Of a DNA stretch of 64,000 nucleotides, positions 7,139-17,248 are shown piece after piece. Numbering within the stretch: position 1 is the stretch's first letter; each line of letters starts with the position of its first letter. Source of the DNA: Flavobacterium sp. 140616W15 (GTDB lineage Bacteria > Bacteroidota > Bacteroidia > Flavobacteriales > Flavobacteriaceae); NCBI RefSeq assembly GCF_003668995.1, contig NZ_CP033068.1, positions 4,402,001-4,466,000 on the forward strand, written 5' to 3'. The translations under genes were made by a program, and so were the position numbers. The notes beneath the pieces were generated by a model. The model was not told where the DNA came from. It worked only from the letters and a program-made list of their open reading frames with translations, and made no database searches.

Positions 7139-8470
7139 ATGCCAAAGATTTTATTAATAGAAGATGATATTTCGTTTTGTAAGTTATTAGATAGATTTCT
7201 AACAAAAAAAGCATACACTGTCGTGACTGCTTTTTCTGCAACCGAAGCACGGAATATAATTAAGAATGAATCTTTTGATCTTATTATCACCGATTTGAGA
7301 CTTCCAGATTCAGACGGGATTGGATTAATGGCTGAATTTAAAAAGATCTACCCTGAAATTCCTGTGATTTTAATGACAGGTTACTCTGATGTAAATACAG
7401 CTGTTAAAGCTATAAAAAATGGTGCTGCAGATTATATTTCGAAACCATTTAACCCAGAGGAAGTTTTGTTAGTAATCTCTAATGCATTACAAAATTCTGA
7501 TATAGTTCCTGAAAAAGAACAGAAAGTAAAAAGTCCAAAAAAGTCAAACGAATTTGAGTTTGTAAAAGGAATTTCTAAAGCTTCGAAGAAGTTAGCAGAG
7601 CATATTAAATTGGTTAGCCCAACTAATATGTCGGTTTTGATAATTGGAGAAAGCGGTACTGGAAAAGAAATAATTGCTAAAAGTATTCACGAACAAAGTC
7701 CTAGAAAAGGAAATGATTTTATTGCGGTAGATTGTGGTGCAATACCTAAAGAATTAGCAGCGAGTGAATTTTTTGGACATTTAAAAGGTTCTTTTACAGG
7801 AGCTATCACCGATAAAATAGGTTACTTTGAAGCGGCTAATGGAGGAACTATTTTTTTAGATGAAATTGGAAATCTTTCTTATGAAAATCAGATTCAACTT
7901 TTAAGAGCATTACAGGAGCGCAAGATAAAACCAGTTGGTAGTAATAAAGAAATTGATGTAGATATTCGTATTGTAACTGCAACCAATGAAGATTTGCGTG
8001 AAGCGGTACAAAAAGGAGATTTTCGTGAAGACTTATACCATAGAATCAATGAGTTTTCTATTCATTCGCCTTCATTGATTGAAAGAGAAGAGGATTTAAT
8101 GATTTTTGCGGATTACTTTCTTGAAAAAGCTAATGAGCAATTAAATAAAAATGTTATTGGTTTCTCGGATGAAGTAGTTGCTGTTTTTCAAAAATACAGA
8201 TGGCCAGGAAACTTAAGAGAACTTCAAAATTGTGTTAAGAGAGCAACTTTATTATCACAAGGAGATTTTATAGAAAGTAGTGTTTTGCCATTAGAGTTTT
8301 TTCAGATTCAAAAGCAGGTACCAAATGATTTTTCATTGTCTGAAAATGAAAAAGAGGCTATTATTCATGCTCTTTCAAAAGCTAAAAATAATAAATCAGA
8401 AGCTGCAAAAATGCTGAAGATCACTCGAAAAACCTTATATAATAAGTTAAAACAATATAATATAGACTAA
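7139..8470 (+). CDS. sigma-54-dependent response regulator (NtrC family)
   Basis: 443 residues with the three NtrC-family modules. A receiver domain has phospho-acceptor Asp near 52 in IITDLRLPDSDG. A central AAA+ domain has Walker A GESGTGKE near 170, the sigma-54-contact loop as GSFTGA (a variant of GAFTGA) near 216 and FLDEIGNL as Walker B. A C-terminal Fis-type helix-turn-helix contains NKSEAAKMLKITRKTLYNKL. It should activate RpoN-dependent promoters when phosphorylated; rpoN is present at 37187-38650. The convergent hybrid kinase shares the last 4 bp and is its probable partner. Target genes are unknown; the adjacent PepSY-like array is an attractive candidate. Confidence 0.93.
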   Translation: MPKILLIEDDISFCKLLDRFLTKKAYTVVTAFSATEARNIIKNESFDLIITDLRLPDSDGIGLMAEFKKIYPEIPVILMTGYSDVNTAVKAIKNGAADYISKPFNPEEVLLVISNALQNSDIVPEKEQKVKSPKKSNEFEFVKGISKASKKLAEHIKLVSPTNMSVLIIGESGTGKEIIAKSIHEQSPRKGNDFIAVDCGAIPKELAASEFFGHLKGSFTGAITDKIGYFEAANGGTIFLDEIGNLSYENQIQLLRALQERKIKPVGSNKEIDVDIRIVTATNEDLREAVQKGDFREDLYHRINEFSIHSPSLIEREEDLMIFADYFLEKANEQLNKNVIGFSDEVVAVFQKYRWPGNLRELQNCVKRATLLSQGDFIESSVLPLEFFQIQKQVPNDFSLSENEKEAIIHALSKAKNNKSEAAKMLKITRKTLYNKLKQYNID

Positions 8471-10916
8471 CTTATTTCTTTTTTAAGGGTTTGAAGTAAT
8501 GAATTGATTTTAGTTTTTAATTCATTGAAAATTATTTCTAAATCTGTATCTGAATATTTATTTTGTTCTAAATCGCTTAAAATTTCACTGATTTCAATTG
8601 CATTGATTTGCTTGAACATTGGGGATATTCGATGTGCAATAGCATTAATTTCGATCGTATCTCTATTATTGATGCTTTTTTCTAAAACGACTAAGTTTTC
8701 TTGTGTTGTTGTTATAAAAGTTTTAAGTACTTCTTGTAGAGCCTCTTTGTCATTTGCTAAAAATGATTTTAAAGAATCTAGAGAGATTTTTTTCTCTGAA
8801 TTAAAGTTACTGGTCTCGCTATCTTCAGACTCAATTTTATACGAACTATCAAATAACGAAAATATCGTTTTTAGTAATGTTTTAGGTAAATATGGTTTTT
8901 TTACAACAGTTGTAAATCCAGCATCTAAATAAACTTTCAAATATAGATCCTCTCTCCCTGTTAAGGCAATTATTGGTTGGTTTTGATATTGAGAGTTCGT
9001 AGTTTCTTTTAATTTTTCTATAAATTGAAATCCATCAATTTCTGGCATTTGTATATCGGTTATGATAAAGTCAAAAGGAGTATTCTGAATTGTTTTTAAA
9101 GCGTCGTTTGCATTATTAAAAGCCAAAACTGTATAGTTGTTTTGCTTTAAAACTTCAGAAGTTAAACCTAGTAAATTAGTATCGTCGTCTATTACGATTG
9201 CAGTTTTAGGAGAGATTAAAGGAGTATTATGTTCTTTTGTAGTTAACTCTTCTAATTCAGGTTTTGGGTTGGTATCGAAAACTAGTGGAAGCTGAATTTC
9301 AAAGGTACTTCCTTTTCCAAAAACACTTTTTAGCTGTAAATCACCACCCAAAAGAGTCGCTATTTTTTTGATATGGCGAGACCTAAGCCTGTTCCTCCAT
9401 ATTTTTTTTCAATATTTTCATTGGCTTGAGCAAATTCTTCGAATATTAGGTTTTGATTTTTTTTCTCAATTCCGATACCAGAATCTTCAATTTTAATAAT
9501 AACAAAATCTCCTTTGTCATTAATTGTAGCGTTGATTTTTATAAAACCTTTTTCGGTAAATTTATAAGCATTTCCAATTATATTGCTTAAGATTTGTTTG
9601 AGACGAAATGAATCTCCAATTATTCTTTGGTTTAGTTTTTCGTCAGCCTGAATGATAAGTTCTATGTCTTTCTGAATATATACAGATTGGATACTTTTGG
9701 CAACTTCTGTTATGATTTCAGGAAGTAAGAAGGGCTTCTTTTCGATTGTGATTTTCCCCGCTTCAATTTGAGAAAAATCAAGTAAATCCTGAACCAATTG
9801 CGAAATGTACTGAGATGAATTTCTGATATTCTTAATGAAATACGATTGCTTTGTATTCACGTCAGAATTGTCTAATAGTTCAGTATAGCCTACAATTGTG
9901 CTCAATGGGGTTTTTAAGTCATGACTTACTGTGGAAATAAGCTGTTCGCGACTTTTTAAGAGATTCCTGGTTTTAAAATTGGCAATTTCTAATTGCTTCT
10001 TATAAAGTTGTGTCTTAGAGAAATCACTCGCAATAAGAATTGAAAAAAAGATGGTAAGGAGTAATCCAACAATTGCTGCGCCAGTTATAATTTCGTTTAT
10101 CTTTTTTAGTGATTTTTCTTTGTCTGTATTGTATTTTATTGAGTTTATTATAATTTCTCGTTCAATCATACGCAGTACTTTTCGGAGTTGCTCAGAAATT
10201 AAAATCTCATTTTTAAGTAGTTTGTTTTCTTGATAATTCAGGGATTCTTTCTTCTTCTCAGTTTCTCTTTTTACCGAGCTCAATAATTTTTTAGATGTAG
10301 ATAAAATAGAGTCGGATGCTTTCTTACTTAGTGTATTTGTACTGTCGTCTGGGATATTCTGGTTAAGGTAGTCAACATATTTTTGCAAGACATTACGTTG
10401 ATAAGATCCTAGCTTTTCAGGGTTTTTTGTAAAATCCTCGAGCTGTAATTTTCGTAAAGAAAATTCTAGCTTTGTTAATTCATCAATCGCATTATTTACG
10501 GTGACTTCATCGCTGGCTTTATTTTTGATGGACTTTAGTTGTCGAATGTTTCTGGTTTTTTCGGCCAATAAATAATTAACACTATCCAATAAGACAATTT
10601 GAGATTGGGTAGTGACTATTTTTTTTAAAGAATCAATTCGAATTCGTAAGGAATCAGATTCTTTGATATACTGTTTAAAATCAGTTTCAGAATTGGATTG
10701 AATTGTTTTTCGAGCTAGGCTTTCAGTTTTGTATACGTTTGAAAATAGCTGGCTTACTTTTAAAATTTTAGTTTTTTCAAAAGCAATTTTACTTTCTATA
10801 TTTGAATAAATAACATTCTCTGAATATAAAACCCAACCCACGCTAATTACAAGTGAAGCTAAGGCGATGTAACTTATAAAAACTTTAAGCGGAATGTAAC
10901 TGTTTTTACTCTCCAT
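8467..10916 (-). CDS. hybrid sensor histidine kinase with receiver and HPt domains, frame broken at 9363-9369
   Basis: Order of parts: membrane segment (about residues 9-31), a long coiled extracytoplasmic sensor region, second membrane segment (about 270-292), HisKA with SHDLKTPLSTIVGYTELL, HATPase ending in GGTGLGLAISKK, then receiver (AIVIDDD, IITDIQMPEIDG) and a C-terminal HPt domain with AHRISPMFKQ. The frame stops right after ISKK. Adding one A to the run of seven restores ISKKIATLLGGDLQLKS, exactly what a HATPase end should read. As written it splits into a kinase half and a receiver-HPt half (8467-9351). I chose the ATG at 10916 because the longer frame starts at a TTG (10958). Probable partner of the response regulator it converges on. 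Confidence 0.88.
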
Positions 10917-11032
10917 AGATCGTAATTGTAGGGGTTTTGTTTTTTTATATTTTCGCAATTTATTTAAAATTTTCTGATTTAGGCTTATAAATCACAATCA
11001 ATATGTTACATGATTTTAATTAGTAAATGCAA

Positions 11033-11069
11033 AAAAGCCACAGATACCTATTTAATATCTGTGGCTTTT
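11033..11069 (-). terminator. intrinsic terminator after the S9 peptidase gene
   Basis: Stem AAAAGCCACAGATA with its complement TATCTGTGGCTTTT around a 9-nt loop; on the minus strand it ends in six T. It lies 58 bp past the S9 peptidase stop. Confidence 0.85.
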
Positions 11070-11126
11070 AAATAAAATTATTTTAAACGAATTGATTGAT
11101 TAGTCTCTAATTCAAGAACAATTTGA

Positions 11127-13028
11127 TTAAAGTGTTTCGTCTAACCATTTAAAGAATTCACCTTGCCAAACTTGTGCGTTTTGTGGTTTTAAAACCCAGT
11201 GATTTTCTTCAGGGAAATACAATAATCTACTTTTTATTCCGCGTAATTGAGCAGCTTGAAATGCTTCTTGAGATTGACCAATTGGCACACGGAAGTCTTT
11301 TCCACCTTGAATAATCAAGATTGGTTTATTCCATTTATCAACATAGTTTATTGGGTTAAAAGTAGTGTATGCTTTTTGAGCAACAGCATTATTTTTATCC
11401 CAGTAAGGACCACCAAAATCCCAGTTGTTAAAGAAAACTTCTTCGGTAGTTCCAAACATACTTTGTGTATTGAAAACACCATCATGAGCAATAAAAGTCT
11501 TAAAACGGTTGTTGTGAATTCCTGCTAAAAAGAAAGCCGAATAACCACCGTAGCTTGCGCCTACACAGCCTAAACGAGTTTTGTCAACATAACTTTCTTT
11601 TGCAACATCATCAATAGCAGATAAATAATCATCCATAACCTGTCCACCCCAATCTTTACTAATTTGTTCATTCCATTTTACACCGTGACCTGGCATTCCG
11701 CGGCGGTTAGGGGCTACAACGACATAACCTTTAGCAGCCATTAATGAGAAATTCCAACGGAAAGAATACGATTGTGTTAAAGCAGATTGTGGTCCACCTT
11801 GGCAGTATAAAAGAGTTGGGTATTTTTTTGAAGCATCAAAATTTGGAGGTAAGATTACCCAAACCAACATTTTTTTACCATCTGTTGTAGTAACATAACG
11901 TCTTTCAGTTTTGCTTAACGTAAGTTTTTCGTATGCCTCAGTATTTACATTAGATAATTGCTTCCAAGTATTCTTTTTTAAATTAAAAGAGAAAATTTCA
12001 TTGGCATGATTCATATCTGATCTAGTAACAATAATGTGGTCATCTGCAAAACCAACTAAATCATTTACATCGTAATTACCATTTGTAAGTTGAAGTACTT
12101 TAATTGCAATTTTAGTTAATCCTGGGAAATTTACTTCAAAAAGTTGTTTTGTGCCATCAATAGGAGCTACAAAAAATACTTTTTTACCGTCTTTACTCCA
12201 CATAAAACTATTTACTGTTCCATCCCAGTTAGCAGTTAGGTTGATTTTTAAACCTTTAAAATCAACAATAATATCATTTTTATCAGCTTCATAACCATCA
12301 CGTTTCATTTGCAACCAGGTTAAATTTCCTGTTGGTGAAAATTTTGGAGCCATGTCGTAACCTAAATTCTCTTCAGTTCTATTTATTGTTTTACCAGTTT
12401 CAAGATTATACTCGTAAATATCAGTATTAGTAGAAATTGCATATTGTGTTCCCACTTTTTTCTTGCTTACATATAAAATGCTTTTCCCATCAGGAGACCA
12501 AATATAATCTTCATCTCCACCAAAAGGTTTTTGAGGACTATCAAAATTTTCTCCTTTTAGAATGTCAATTCCAGTAGCGCCATCTTTGTTCTCTTTGTAA
12601 AAAACATGATTAAATTTACCTTCATTCCAAGTGTCCCAGTGGCGGTAATCTAAACCATCGTAAATTTGTGCATCTGATTTTTCTAGAGTTGGATAAAAAT
12701 CTTTCCCTAATACTTTGTCAATTTTCACTTCTTCATTGTACACTAAAAATTTTCCGTCTGGGGAGATGTTTTTATCAGTTAAAACTGTTTTTATATCCGA
12801 AACTTCGGTTGCATTTCCACCATTTACAGGTAGTGTATAATATTTTGATTTCGAATTATTTTCGGCAATAGACGGTGTTGTAACCTTGTAAACAACGTTT
12901 TTTCCATCTTTCGAAAGTCCAAGTGGAGTAACTCGACCTAACTTCCATAATAATTCGGGTGACATTACATTTTGTGCCATGGTACTTAAACTCATCATTA
13001 CTAAGGTTGTAAATAGTGCTTTTTTCAT
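11127..13028 (-). CDS. S9-family serine peptidase (DPP/acylaminoacyl-peptidase type), exported
   Basis: 633 residues with a signal peptide (MKKALFTTLVMMSLSTMAQ), so it should act in the periplasm or outside. The N-terminal two thirds hold beta-propeller repeats (for example WSPDGKSILYVSKKK). The C-terminal alpha/beta-hydrolase domain has the nucleophile in GASYGGYSAFF near 490, the acid in QGGKDFRVP near 575 and the catalytic His in EENHWVLKP near 606. This is the prolyl-oligopeptidase clan, which cleaves short peptides; in Bacteroidota such enzymes support protein scavenging. It stands alone with its own terminator. Confidence 0.93.
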   Translation of the reverse strand: MKKALFTTLVMMSLSTMAQNVMSPELLWKLGRVTPLGLSKDGKNVVYKVTTPSIAENNSKSKYYTLPVNGGNATEVSDIKTVLTDKNISPDGKFLVYNEEVKIDKVLGKDFYPTLEKSDAQIYDGLDYRHWDTWNEGKFNHVFYKENKDGATGIDILKGENFDSPQKPFGGDEDYIWSPDGKSILYVSKKKVGTQYAISTNTDIYEYNLETGKTINRTEENLGYDMAPKFSPTGNLTWLQMKRDGYEADKNDIIVDFKGLKINLTANWDGTVNSFMWSKDGKKVFFVAPIDGTKQLFEVNFPGLTKIAIKVLQLTNGNYDVNDLVGFADDHIIVTRSDMNHANEIFSFNLKKNTWKQLSNVNTEAYEKLTLSKTERRYVTTTDGKKMLVWVILPPNFDASKKYPTLLYCQGGPQSALTQSYSFRWNFSLMAAKGYVVVAPNRRGMPGHGVKWNEQISKDWGGQVMDDYLSAIDDVAKESYVDKTRLGCVGASYGGYSAFFLAGIHNNRFKTFIAHDGVFNTQSMFGTTEEVFFNNWDFGGPYWDKNNAVAQKAYTTFNPINYVDKWNKPILIIQGGKDFRVPIGQSQEAFQAAQLRGIKSRLLYFPEENHWVLKPQNAQVWQGEFFKWLDETL

Positions 13029-13310
13029 AGATTTAAACTTAATTTTTAAGGTTCTAAAAGTACAAAATTTATTCCAGCAACCTGATGATAGTGTAGTAGG
13101 TATTCTCTTAAAATAAAAGATAAAGGATAATTGCAGATTTGAATAATTAGTTCAATCATAATAAGTGATATGAGTTTGTTTTGAGTTTGTTTTGGACAAT
13201 TTTGTTATATGATTTTATGTTTTCTAAATGTTTGGATAAAAGGCTTAAACAGTAAAAGACTTCCTATTGTAAATACTCAAAAAATCACTATTTTTATAAA
13301 AAATATCAAT

Positions 13311-14423
13311 ATGGAATTAAGTTATTGGGAGCTTAAAAATTGGTTTACAAATGTAGACTTTACTATTGTTGGTAGTGGAATTGTAGGCTTGCATGCAGGA
13401 TTACGCTTGCGCGAAAAATTTCCCAAAGCCAAAATTTTGATTCTCGAAAAAGGAATGTTACCTCAGGGAGCAAGTACAAAAAATGCTGGTTTTGCTTGTT
13501 TTGGAAGCCTATCTGAAATAGTTGATGATTTAAAATCGCATACAGAAGAAGATGTAATCAAGCTTATCGAAAAGCGTTGGAAAGGATTGCAATTATTACG
13601 TAAACGATTGGGAGATCATGCGATCGATTTTAAACCTTATGGAGGGTATGAGTTATTTCTGAAAGAAGATGAAAAAGGATACAATGAATGTTCCAGCAAA
13701 TTACCTTTTGTGAATGAAATCCTTAAACCTTTTTTTAAGACAGATGTTTTTGCTAAAGAAGTAGGCTGTTTTGAGTTTAAAGGGATTCATGAGTATTTGG
13801 TTTTTAATCCTTTTGAAGGACAATTAGATACGGGTAATATGATGCAAGCATTGTTAAAAGAGGCAATTGAAGCTAATATTTTGATTTTGAATAAGCAAAC
13901 TGTTACGTCCTATTTTGACAAAGGGAATAATGTCGAGGTTGCATTAGGCGATTTTACTTTTACTACAAATAAAATTCTATTCGCAACAAATGGGTTTGCT
14001 AGTAAGCTTACAGATGGAGGAGTAAAGCCTGCAAGAGCACAGGTTCTTATTACAGAACCTATTCATGATTTAGAAATTAAAGGGGCATTTCACTTAGATA
14101 GAGGGTATTATTATTTTAGAAATGTCGGTGATAGAATTTTATTAGGAGGTGGTCGAAATCTTGATTTTGAAACCGAAACAACAACCGAATTTGGGCATAC
14201 AGAAATAATACAAAATAAATTGGAAGATTTGTTGAAAAATGTAATTTTACCAAATCAAAAAATTGATATCGCTCACAGATGGAGTGGGATAATGGGAGTA
14301 GGAAATAGTAAAAACCCAATTGTGACCCAATTCTCTGAAAACGTATATTGTGGCGTTCGATTAGGAGGAATGGGAGTAGCAATAGGTAGTTTAATAGGAA
14401 CAGAATTAGCAGATTTAATATAA
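13311..14423 (+). CDS. FAD-dependent oxidoreductase (DAO/glycine-oxidase-like)
   Basis: 370 residues from the ATG at 13311. An in-frame ATG at 13209 would add 34 low-complexity residues, so I prefer the shorter form. The nucleotide-binding motif IVGSGIVGLHAGLRL lies near residue 20, followed by ILEKGMLPQGASTKNAG, as in D-amino-acid-oxidase-fold enzymes. The C-terminal RLGGMGVAIGSLIGTELAD completes the FAD site. The substrate cannot be told from sequence; family members oxidise amines or amino acids. The stop overlaps the mtgA start (TAATG), so the two are translationally coupled. Confidence 0.85.
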   Translation: MELSYWELKNWFTNVDFTIVGSGIVGLHAGLRLREKFPKAKILILEKGMLPQGASTKNAGFACFGSLSEIVDDLKSHTEEDVIKLIEKRWKGLQLLRKRLGDHAIDFKPYGGYELFLKEDEKGYNECSSKLPFVNEILKPFFKTDVFAKEVGCFEFKGIHEYLVFNPFEGQLDTGNMMQALLKEAIEANILILNKQTVTSYFDKGNNVEVALGDFTFTTNKILFATNGFASKLTDGGVKPARAQVLITEPIHDLEIKGAFHLDRGYYYFRNVGDRILLGGGRNLDFETETTTEFGHTEIIQNKLEDLLKNVILPNQKIDIAHRWSGIMGVGNSKNPIVTQFSENVYCGVRLGGMGVAIGSLIGTELADLI

Positions 14424-15202
14424 TGGCGACTAAAAAAGCAGCACCAAAAAAAACAACAACAAGTAAAGCAAAACCAACTTCTAAAAAAAGTAACAGGTCA
14501 TTTGGCAGTAAAATAGTTCGTTTTTTTTGTAAACTCCTTTTATGGTTCTTTGGGATTTCAATATTTTTTGTGGTGCTTTTTAAATATGTCCCTGTCCCTT
14601 TTACACCTTTAATGGTAATTCGTGGTATTGAAAATAAAATAGACGGAAAAGAGAATTATTTTAGTCACGATTGGGAGCCAATTGAGAATATATCCATGAA
14701 TTTACAAAAAGCAGTTATTGCGAGTGAAGATGGAACTTTCTTGAAACACAATGGTTTTGACTTTAAGGCATTGCAAAAAGCATATAAAAGTAACGAGCGT
14801 GGCAGAAGAATAAGAGGAGGAAGCACTATATCACAGCAAACCGCCAAAAATGTTTTTTTATGGCAAGGAAAAAGTTATTTCCGTAAAGGACTTGAAGCTT
14901 ATTTTACAGTCTTGATCGAATTAGTTTGGGGAAAAGAACGTATTATGGAAGTGTATCTTAATAGCATCGAAATGGGAGATGGAGTATATGGAGCCGAGGC
15001 TGCAGCACAACATTGGTACCGAAAGAGCGCAAAGAGTCTTACTCCTATACAAGCTGCTGGAATTGCAGCTATCTTACCAAATCCCCGTAAATTTAAAGCA
15101 ACCGGATCTTCAAGCTACATAAATAAAAGAAAAAATAAAATTGTTAAAGTGATGCGCAGCGTTGGTAAAATTAATTATGATGATACCAAAAAAGGGACTT
15201 AG
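14423..15202 (+). CDS. mtgA: monofunctional biosynthetic peptidoglycan transglycosylase
   Basis: MtgA polymerises lipid II into glycan strands at the inner membrane. The product is 259 residues with a Lys/Thr-rich cytosolic tail, one membrane segment at about 32-52 and a GT51 domain. Signatures are ASEDGTFLKHNGFD near 95, whose Glu is catalytic, RGGSTISQQTAKNVFLW near 133 and a KERIMEVYLNSIEMG segment near 170. It starts in the stop codon of the oxidoreductase gene and its end overlaps the next gene, forming a compact envelope operon. Confidence 0.95.
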   Translation: MATKKAAPKKTTTSKAKPTSKKSNRSFGSKIVRFFCKLLLWFFGISIFFVVLFKYVPVPFTPLMVIRGIENKIDGKENYFSHDWEPIENISMNLQKAVIASEDGTFLKHNGFDFKALQKAYKSNERGRRIRGGSTISQQTAKNVFLWQGKSYFRKGLEAYFTVLIELVWGKERIMEVYLNSIEMGDGVYGAEAAAQHWYRKSAKSLTPIQAAGIAAILPNPRKFKATGSSSYINKRKNKIVKVMRSVGKINYDDTKKGT

Positions 15203-16136
15203 TATTCTGTTTATTTTAGCAACCACTTTTGTTTTTGCCCAAAGTAGAACCAGTGAGATTGGATTGATTACTGATAATGATTTATATACATCGTCTAAAA
15301 ATGACATGTATTATACAAATGGTTTAGAGCTTTTCTATCGTTTTTTATCAAAGAATGAGAATGAAAAGATAAACAAGAAAATTACAGAATTTCGTCTTGG
15401 ACAATATATTTATAATCCAAGATTTATTAATAAATCGGCTGTTGATAAAAATGATCGTCCTTTTACAGGATATCTTTTTGTAGAAGCAGGCCGAAGTTTT
15501 TTTTATCAAAGCGAATCGGTTTTAAAGACAGATTTTCAGTTAGGTTTTATGGGACCAAATGCTTTAGGGAAAGAAACTCAGGAAAGTTTCCACCATTTAA
15601 TAGGGTATAAAAATGTATATGGTTGGGAAAATCAGCTTAGTAATGCTTTTGCCGTGCAGGCTCATGTTATGTATTCTAAGAAATTATTCCCAACGAAACA
15701 CAATGATTTTATTGATCTTCATTTTCAGTCTGAAGCAAATCTTGGGACTATTTTTACGGGAGTTTCTACAGGATTATTAACCCGAATAGGCTTTAAGAGA
15801 TTACTCCCAATTTATGACTCTAATTTGCATGATGCTTCTGTAAGTTTTGAACCGCAATTTAATATTAGAGAGTTTTACTTTTACGCAATGCCAAGCGTTA
15901 ATTACCAGTTTTATGACGCTACAATTCAGGGTAGTATGTTTAACAATTCAAGTCCAATAACTTTTGACTTACAACCGCTTCGTTTTAATGCTGAGTTTGG
16001 TTTAAAATATCGCCACAATAATTTTAATATGTCTTATTCTTTTATTTACCGTGGCAAAGAATTAAAGGGAGATCCGTATAATACTAATACGGGGTATTTC
16101 TTTGGCTCTATTCGATTTGGGTATTTGTTGAAATAG
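15177..16136 (+). CDS. LpxR-like lipid A 3'-O-deacylase family outer-membrane protein (DUF2219)
   Basis: About 319 residues with signal peptide MIPKKGLSILFILATTFVFAQ. The mature start EIGLITDNDLYTSSKNDMYYTNGLELFY matches the LpxR/DUF2219 pattern of a first strand with DND and YTNG, and the rest looks like amphipathic beta-barrel strands. LpxR removes a 3'-acyloxyacyl chain from lipid A in the outer membrane, altering surface charge and immune recognition; activity here is inferred. I chose the ATG at 15177 (a second follows at 15180) rather than a TTG at 15162. It overlaps the end of mtgA by 26 bp in another frame, which suggests coupling. Confidence 0.82.
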   Translation: MMIPKKGLSILFILATTFVFAQSRTSEIGLITDNDLYTSSKNDMYYTNGLELFYRFLSKNENEKINKKITEFRLGQYIYNPRFINKSAVDKNDRPFTGYLFVEAGRSFFYQSESVLKTDFQLGFMGPNALGKETQESFHHLIGYKNVYGWENQLSNAFAVQAHVMYSKKLFPTKHNDFIDLHFQSEANLGTIFTGVSTGLLTRIGFKRLLPIYDSNLHDASVSFEPQFNIREFYFYAMPSVNYQFYDATIQGSMFNNSSPITFDLQPLRFNAEFGLKYRHNNFNMSYSFIYRGKELKGDPYNTNTGYFFGSIRFGYLLK

Positions 16137-16235
16137 TTTTTTTAAAGTTACTAAGGTTCTGAGGTTTTTATAACTCGCAAACTCGCAATTTTTTTTATTC
16201 AATATAGCTTTGGCTAGAGCGAGTGTCCCTTGCTC

Positions 16236-16340
16236 TGCGAAGTCTCCCGAATTCGTAGCGACAACGATAGGAAAATATAGCTTTGGTAGAAAGTAAAAGA
16301 AAAATAAATTAGAGTGAGTACGAAGTCAGGAGACTTCGCA
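16236..16340. repeat. palindromic element with 22-bp imperfect terminal inverted repeats
   Basis: The non-coding stretch 16137-16477 holds this element. Positions 16236-16257 recur inverted at 16319-16340 with two mismatches; the inner 12 bp TGCGAAGTCTCC are perfect. A direct pair of AATATAGCTTTGG lies at 16201 and about 16274. No ORF is present. The layout is that of a REP- or MITE-like element at the left edge of the accessory island. Confidence 0.6.
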
Positions 16341-16374
16341 CAGCAGATGTGTTAGGAAGCTCTTAAGGAATCGT

Positions 16375-16449
16375 CTTAAAATCGATTTTCAGTCAAAATA
16401 ACTTTAAGATGAAAAAAGCAGTATTCAAAAATATTGAAATGCTGCTTTT
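16375..16449 (-). repeat. dispersed 75-bp repeat containing a terminator, copy 1
   Basis: This stretch recurs at 20004-20077 with about four differences. It ends in a hairpin (AAAAAAGCAGTATT facing AATGCTGCTTTT) that works as a minus-strand terminator with a T-run. It sits directly past the last minus-strand gene of the island (stop at 16478), so it probably marks the original 3' end of the cassette array. Confidence 0.75.
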
Positions 16450-16477
16450 TAATTTGAATTATAATTTTAAAGCATTT

Positions 16478-16954
16478 CTAATCTGTCTGTCTGGTTTTTA
16501 CGAAATAAAAAATAGTACCAATAATCAGAATTGGTAAAACAAAATAATAATAACTTACAAAATGATAAGCGCCATTATAGCTAGCTAAATAAAAATAATC
16601 AGCAAGGTAAAAATAGGCAGATAATAAAACACAGAGTACCACAAAAATTAAATAGTATTTAGTAACTGAGTTCATTTTCAGGTATGAAATTGGTTTAAGG
16701 AACATCAATAAATATTTTGAAGAATGTTTCTCCTGAGATTCCTCTATGCGTTTTTCTAATTTTTGTATTAAAATTTTCCTCAAATAAAAAACTGTCCCAA
16801 TAATAAAAGCTGCAACCACGAAAAAGAAATAACTTATTAGGTAGTAAGTATCATACAAATTAATGGTATAGAAATATTGGTAAAAGTAAAAATAGATAAA
16901 CAACAAAATGCAGAGTGTAACAAAAATTAAATAATTTCTATTTAGTGTTTTCAT
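16478..16954 (-). CDS. membrane protein with two fused copies of a DTYY-type two-helix unit
   Basis: 158 residues, four predicted membrane helices. Residues about 5-58 (LIFVTLCILLFIYFYFY ... LYDTYYLISYFFFV) and 100-153 (LIFVVLCVLLSAYFYLA ... YNGAYHFVSYYYFV) are clearly the same unit repeated, joined by a charged linker. Single units occur at 17249, 18874, 21782 (broken) and 23345. The ATG overlaps the stop of the truncated gene at 16951-17163 as ATGA, so it was once the second gene of an immunity-type pair. Function unknown; I place it in the toxin/immunity island. Confidence 0.65.
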   Translation of the reverse strand: MKTLNRNYLIFVTLCILLFIYFYFYQYFYTINLYDTYYLISYFFFVVAAFIIGTVFYLRKILIQKLEKRIEESQEKHSSKYLLMFLKPISYLKMNSVTKYYLIFVVLCVLLSAYFYLADYFYLASYNGAYHFVSYYYFVLPILIIGTIFYFVKTRQTD

Positions 16955-17163
16955 ATATTTTCATTATTAAAAAAAGCATTATACATTTTGAAATGTCCTA
17001 AATATATTCCTTGAAAACTAATATTATCTATGACAGAATGGATTAGTTCTTGTGGGAATTTTTGATATAGGAGTTTCTTTTCTACAATCGATTCTACATC
17101 TAAGATTAAATCTTTCAATTTTCTAGTGTCCGTATTTGCCAGTTCAAGTTCATTTATTTTTAA
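16951..17163 (-). pseudogene. 3' remnant of a cytosolic immunity-type gene (family B)
   Basis: The open frame encodes about 70 residues ending in LGHFKMYNAFFNNENI. It aligns well with the C-terminal third of the intact gene at 17457-18050 (for example LEIETIIEDKFLYRKFPNELL against LDVESIVEKKLLYQKFPQELI). Its 5' two thirds are missing and an in-frame stop lies just upstream, so this is a truncated duplicate. The stop overlaps the next gene's ATG. Confidence 0.65.
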
Positions 17164-17248
17164 TTAAAAAAAACAATAAATTTTTATGAAATACAAAAAA
17201 ACCTGTCCAAATAAATGAACAAGTTTAAAAGATAATTTTGCCAAAACC

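Noticed and set aside
9363..9369. Programmed frameshifting in the hybrid kinase
   Set aside because: An A7 run can slip, but no supporting stem-loop was evident and five other genes show the same one-base loss, so an assembly error or mutation is simpler.
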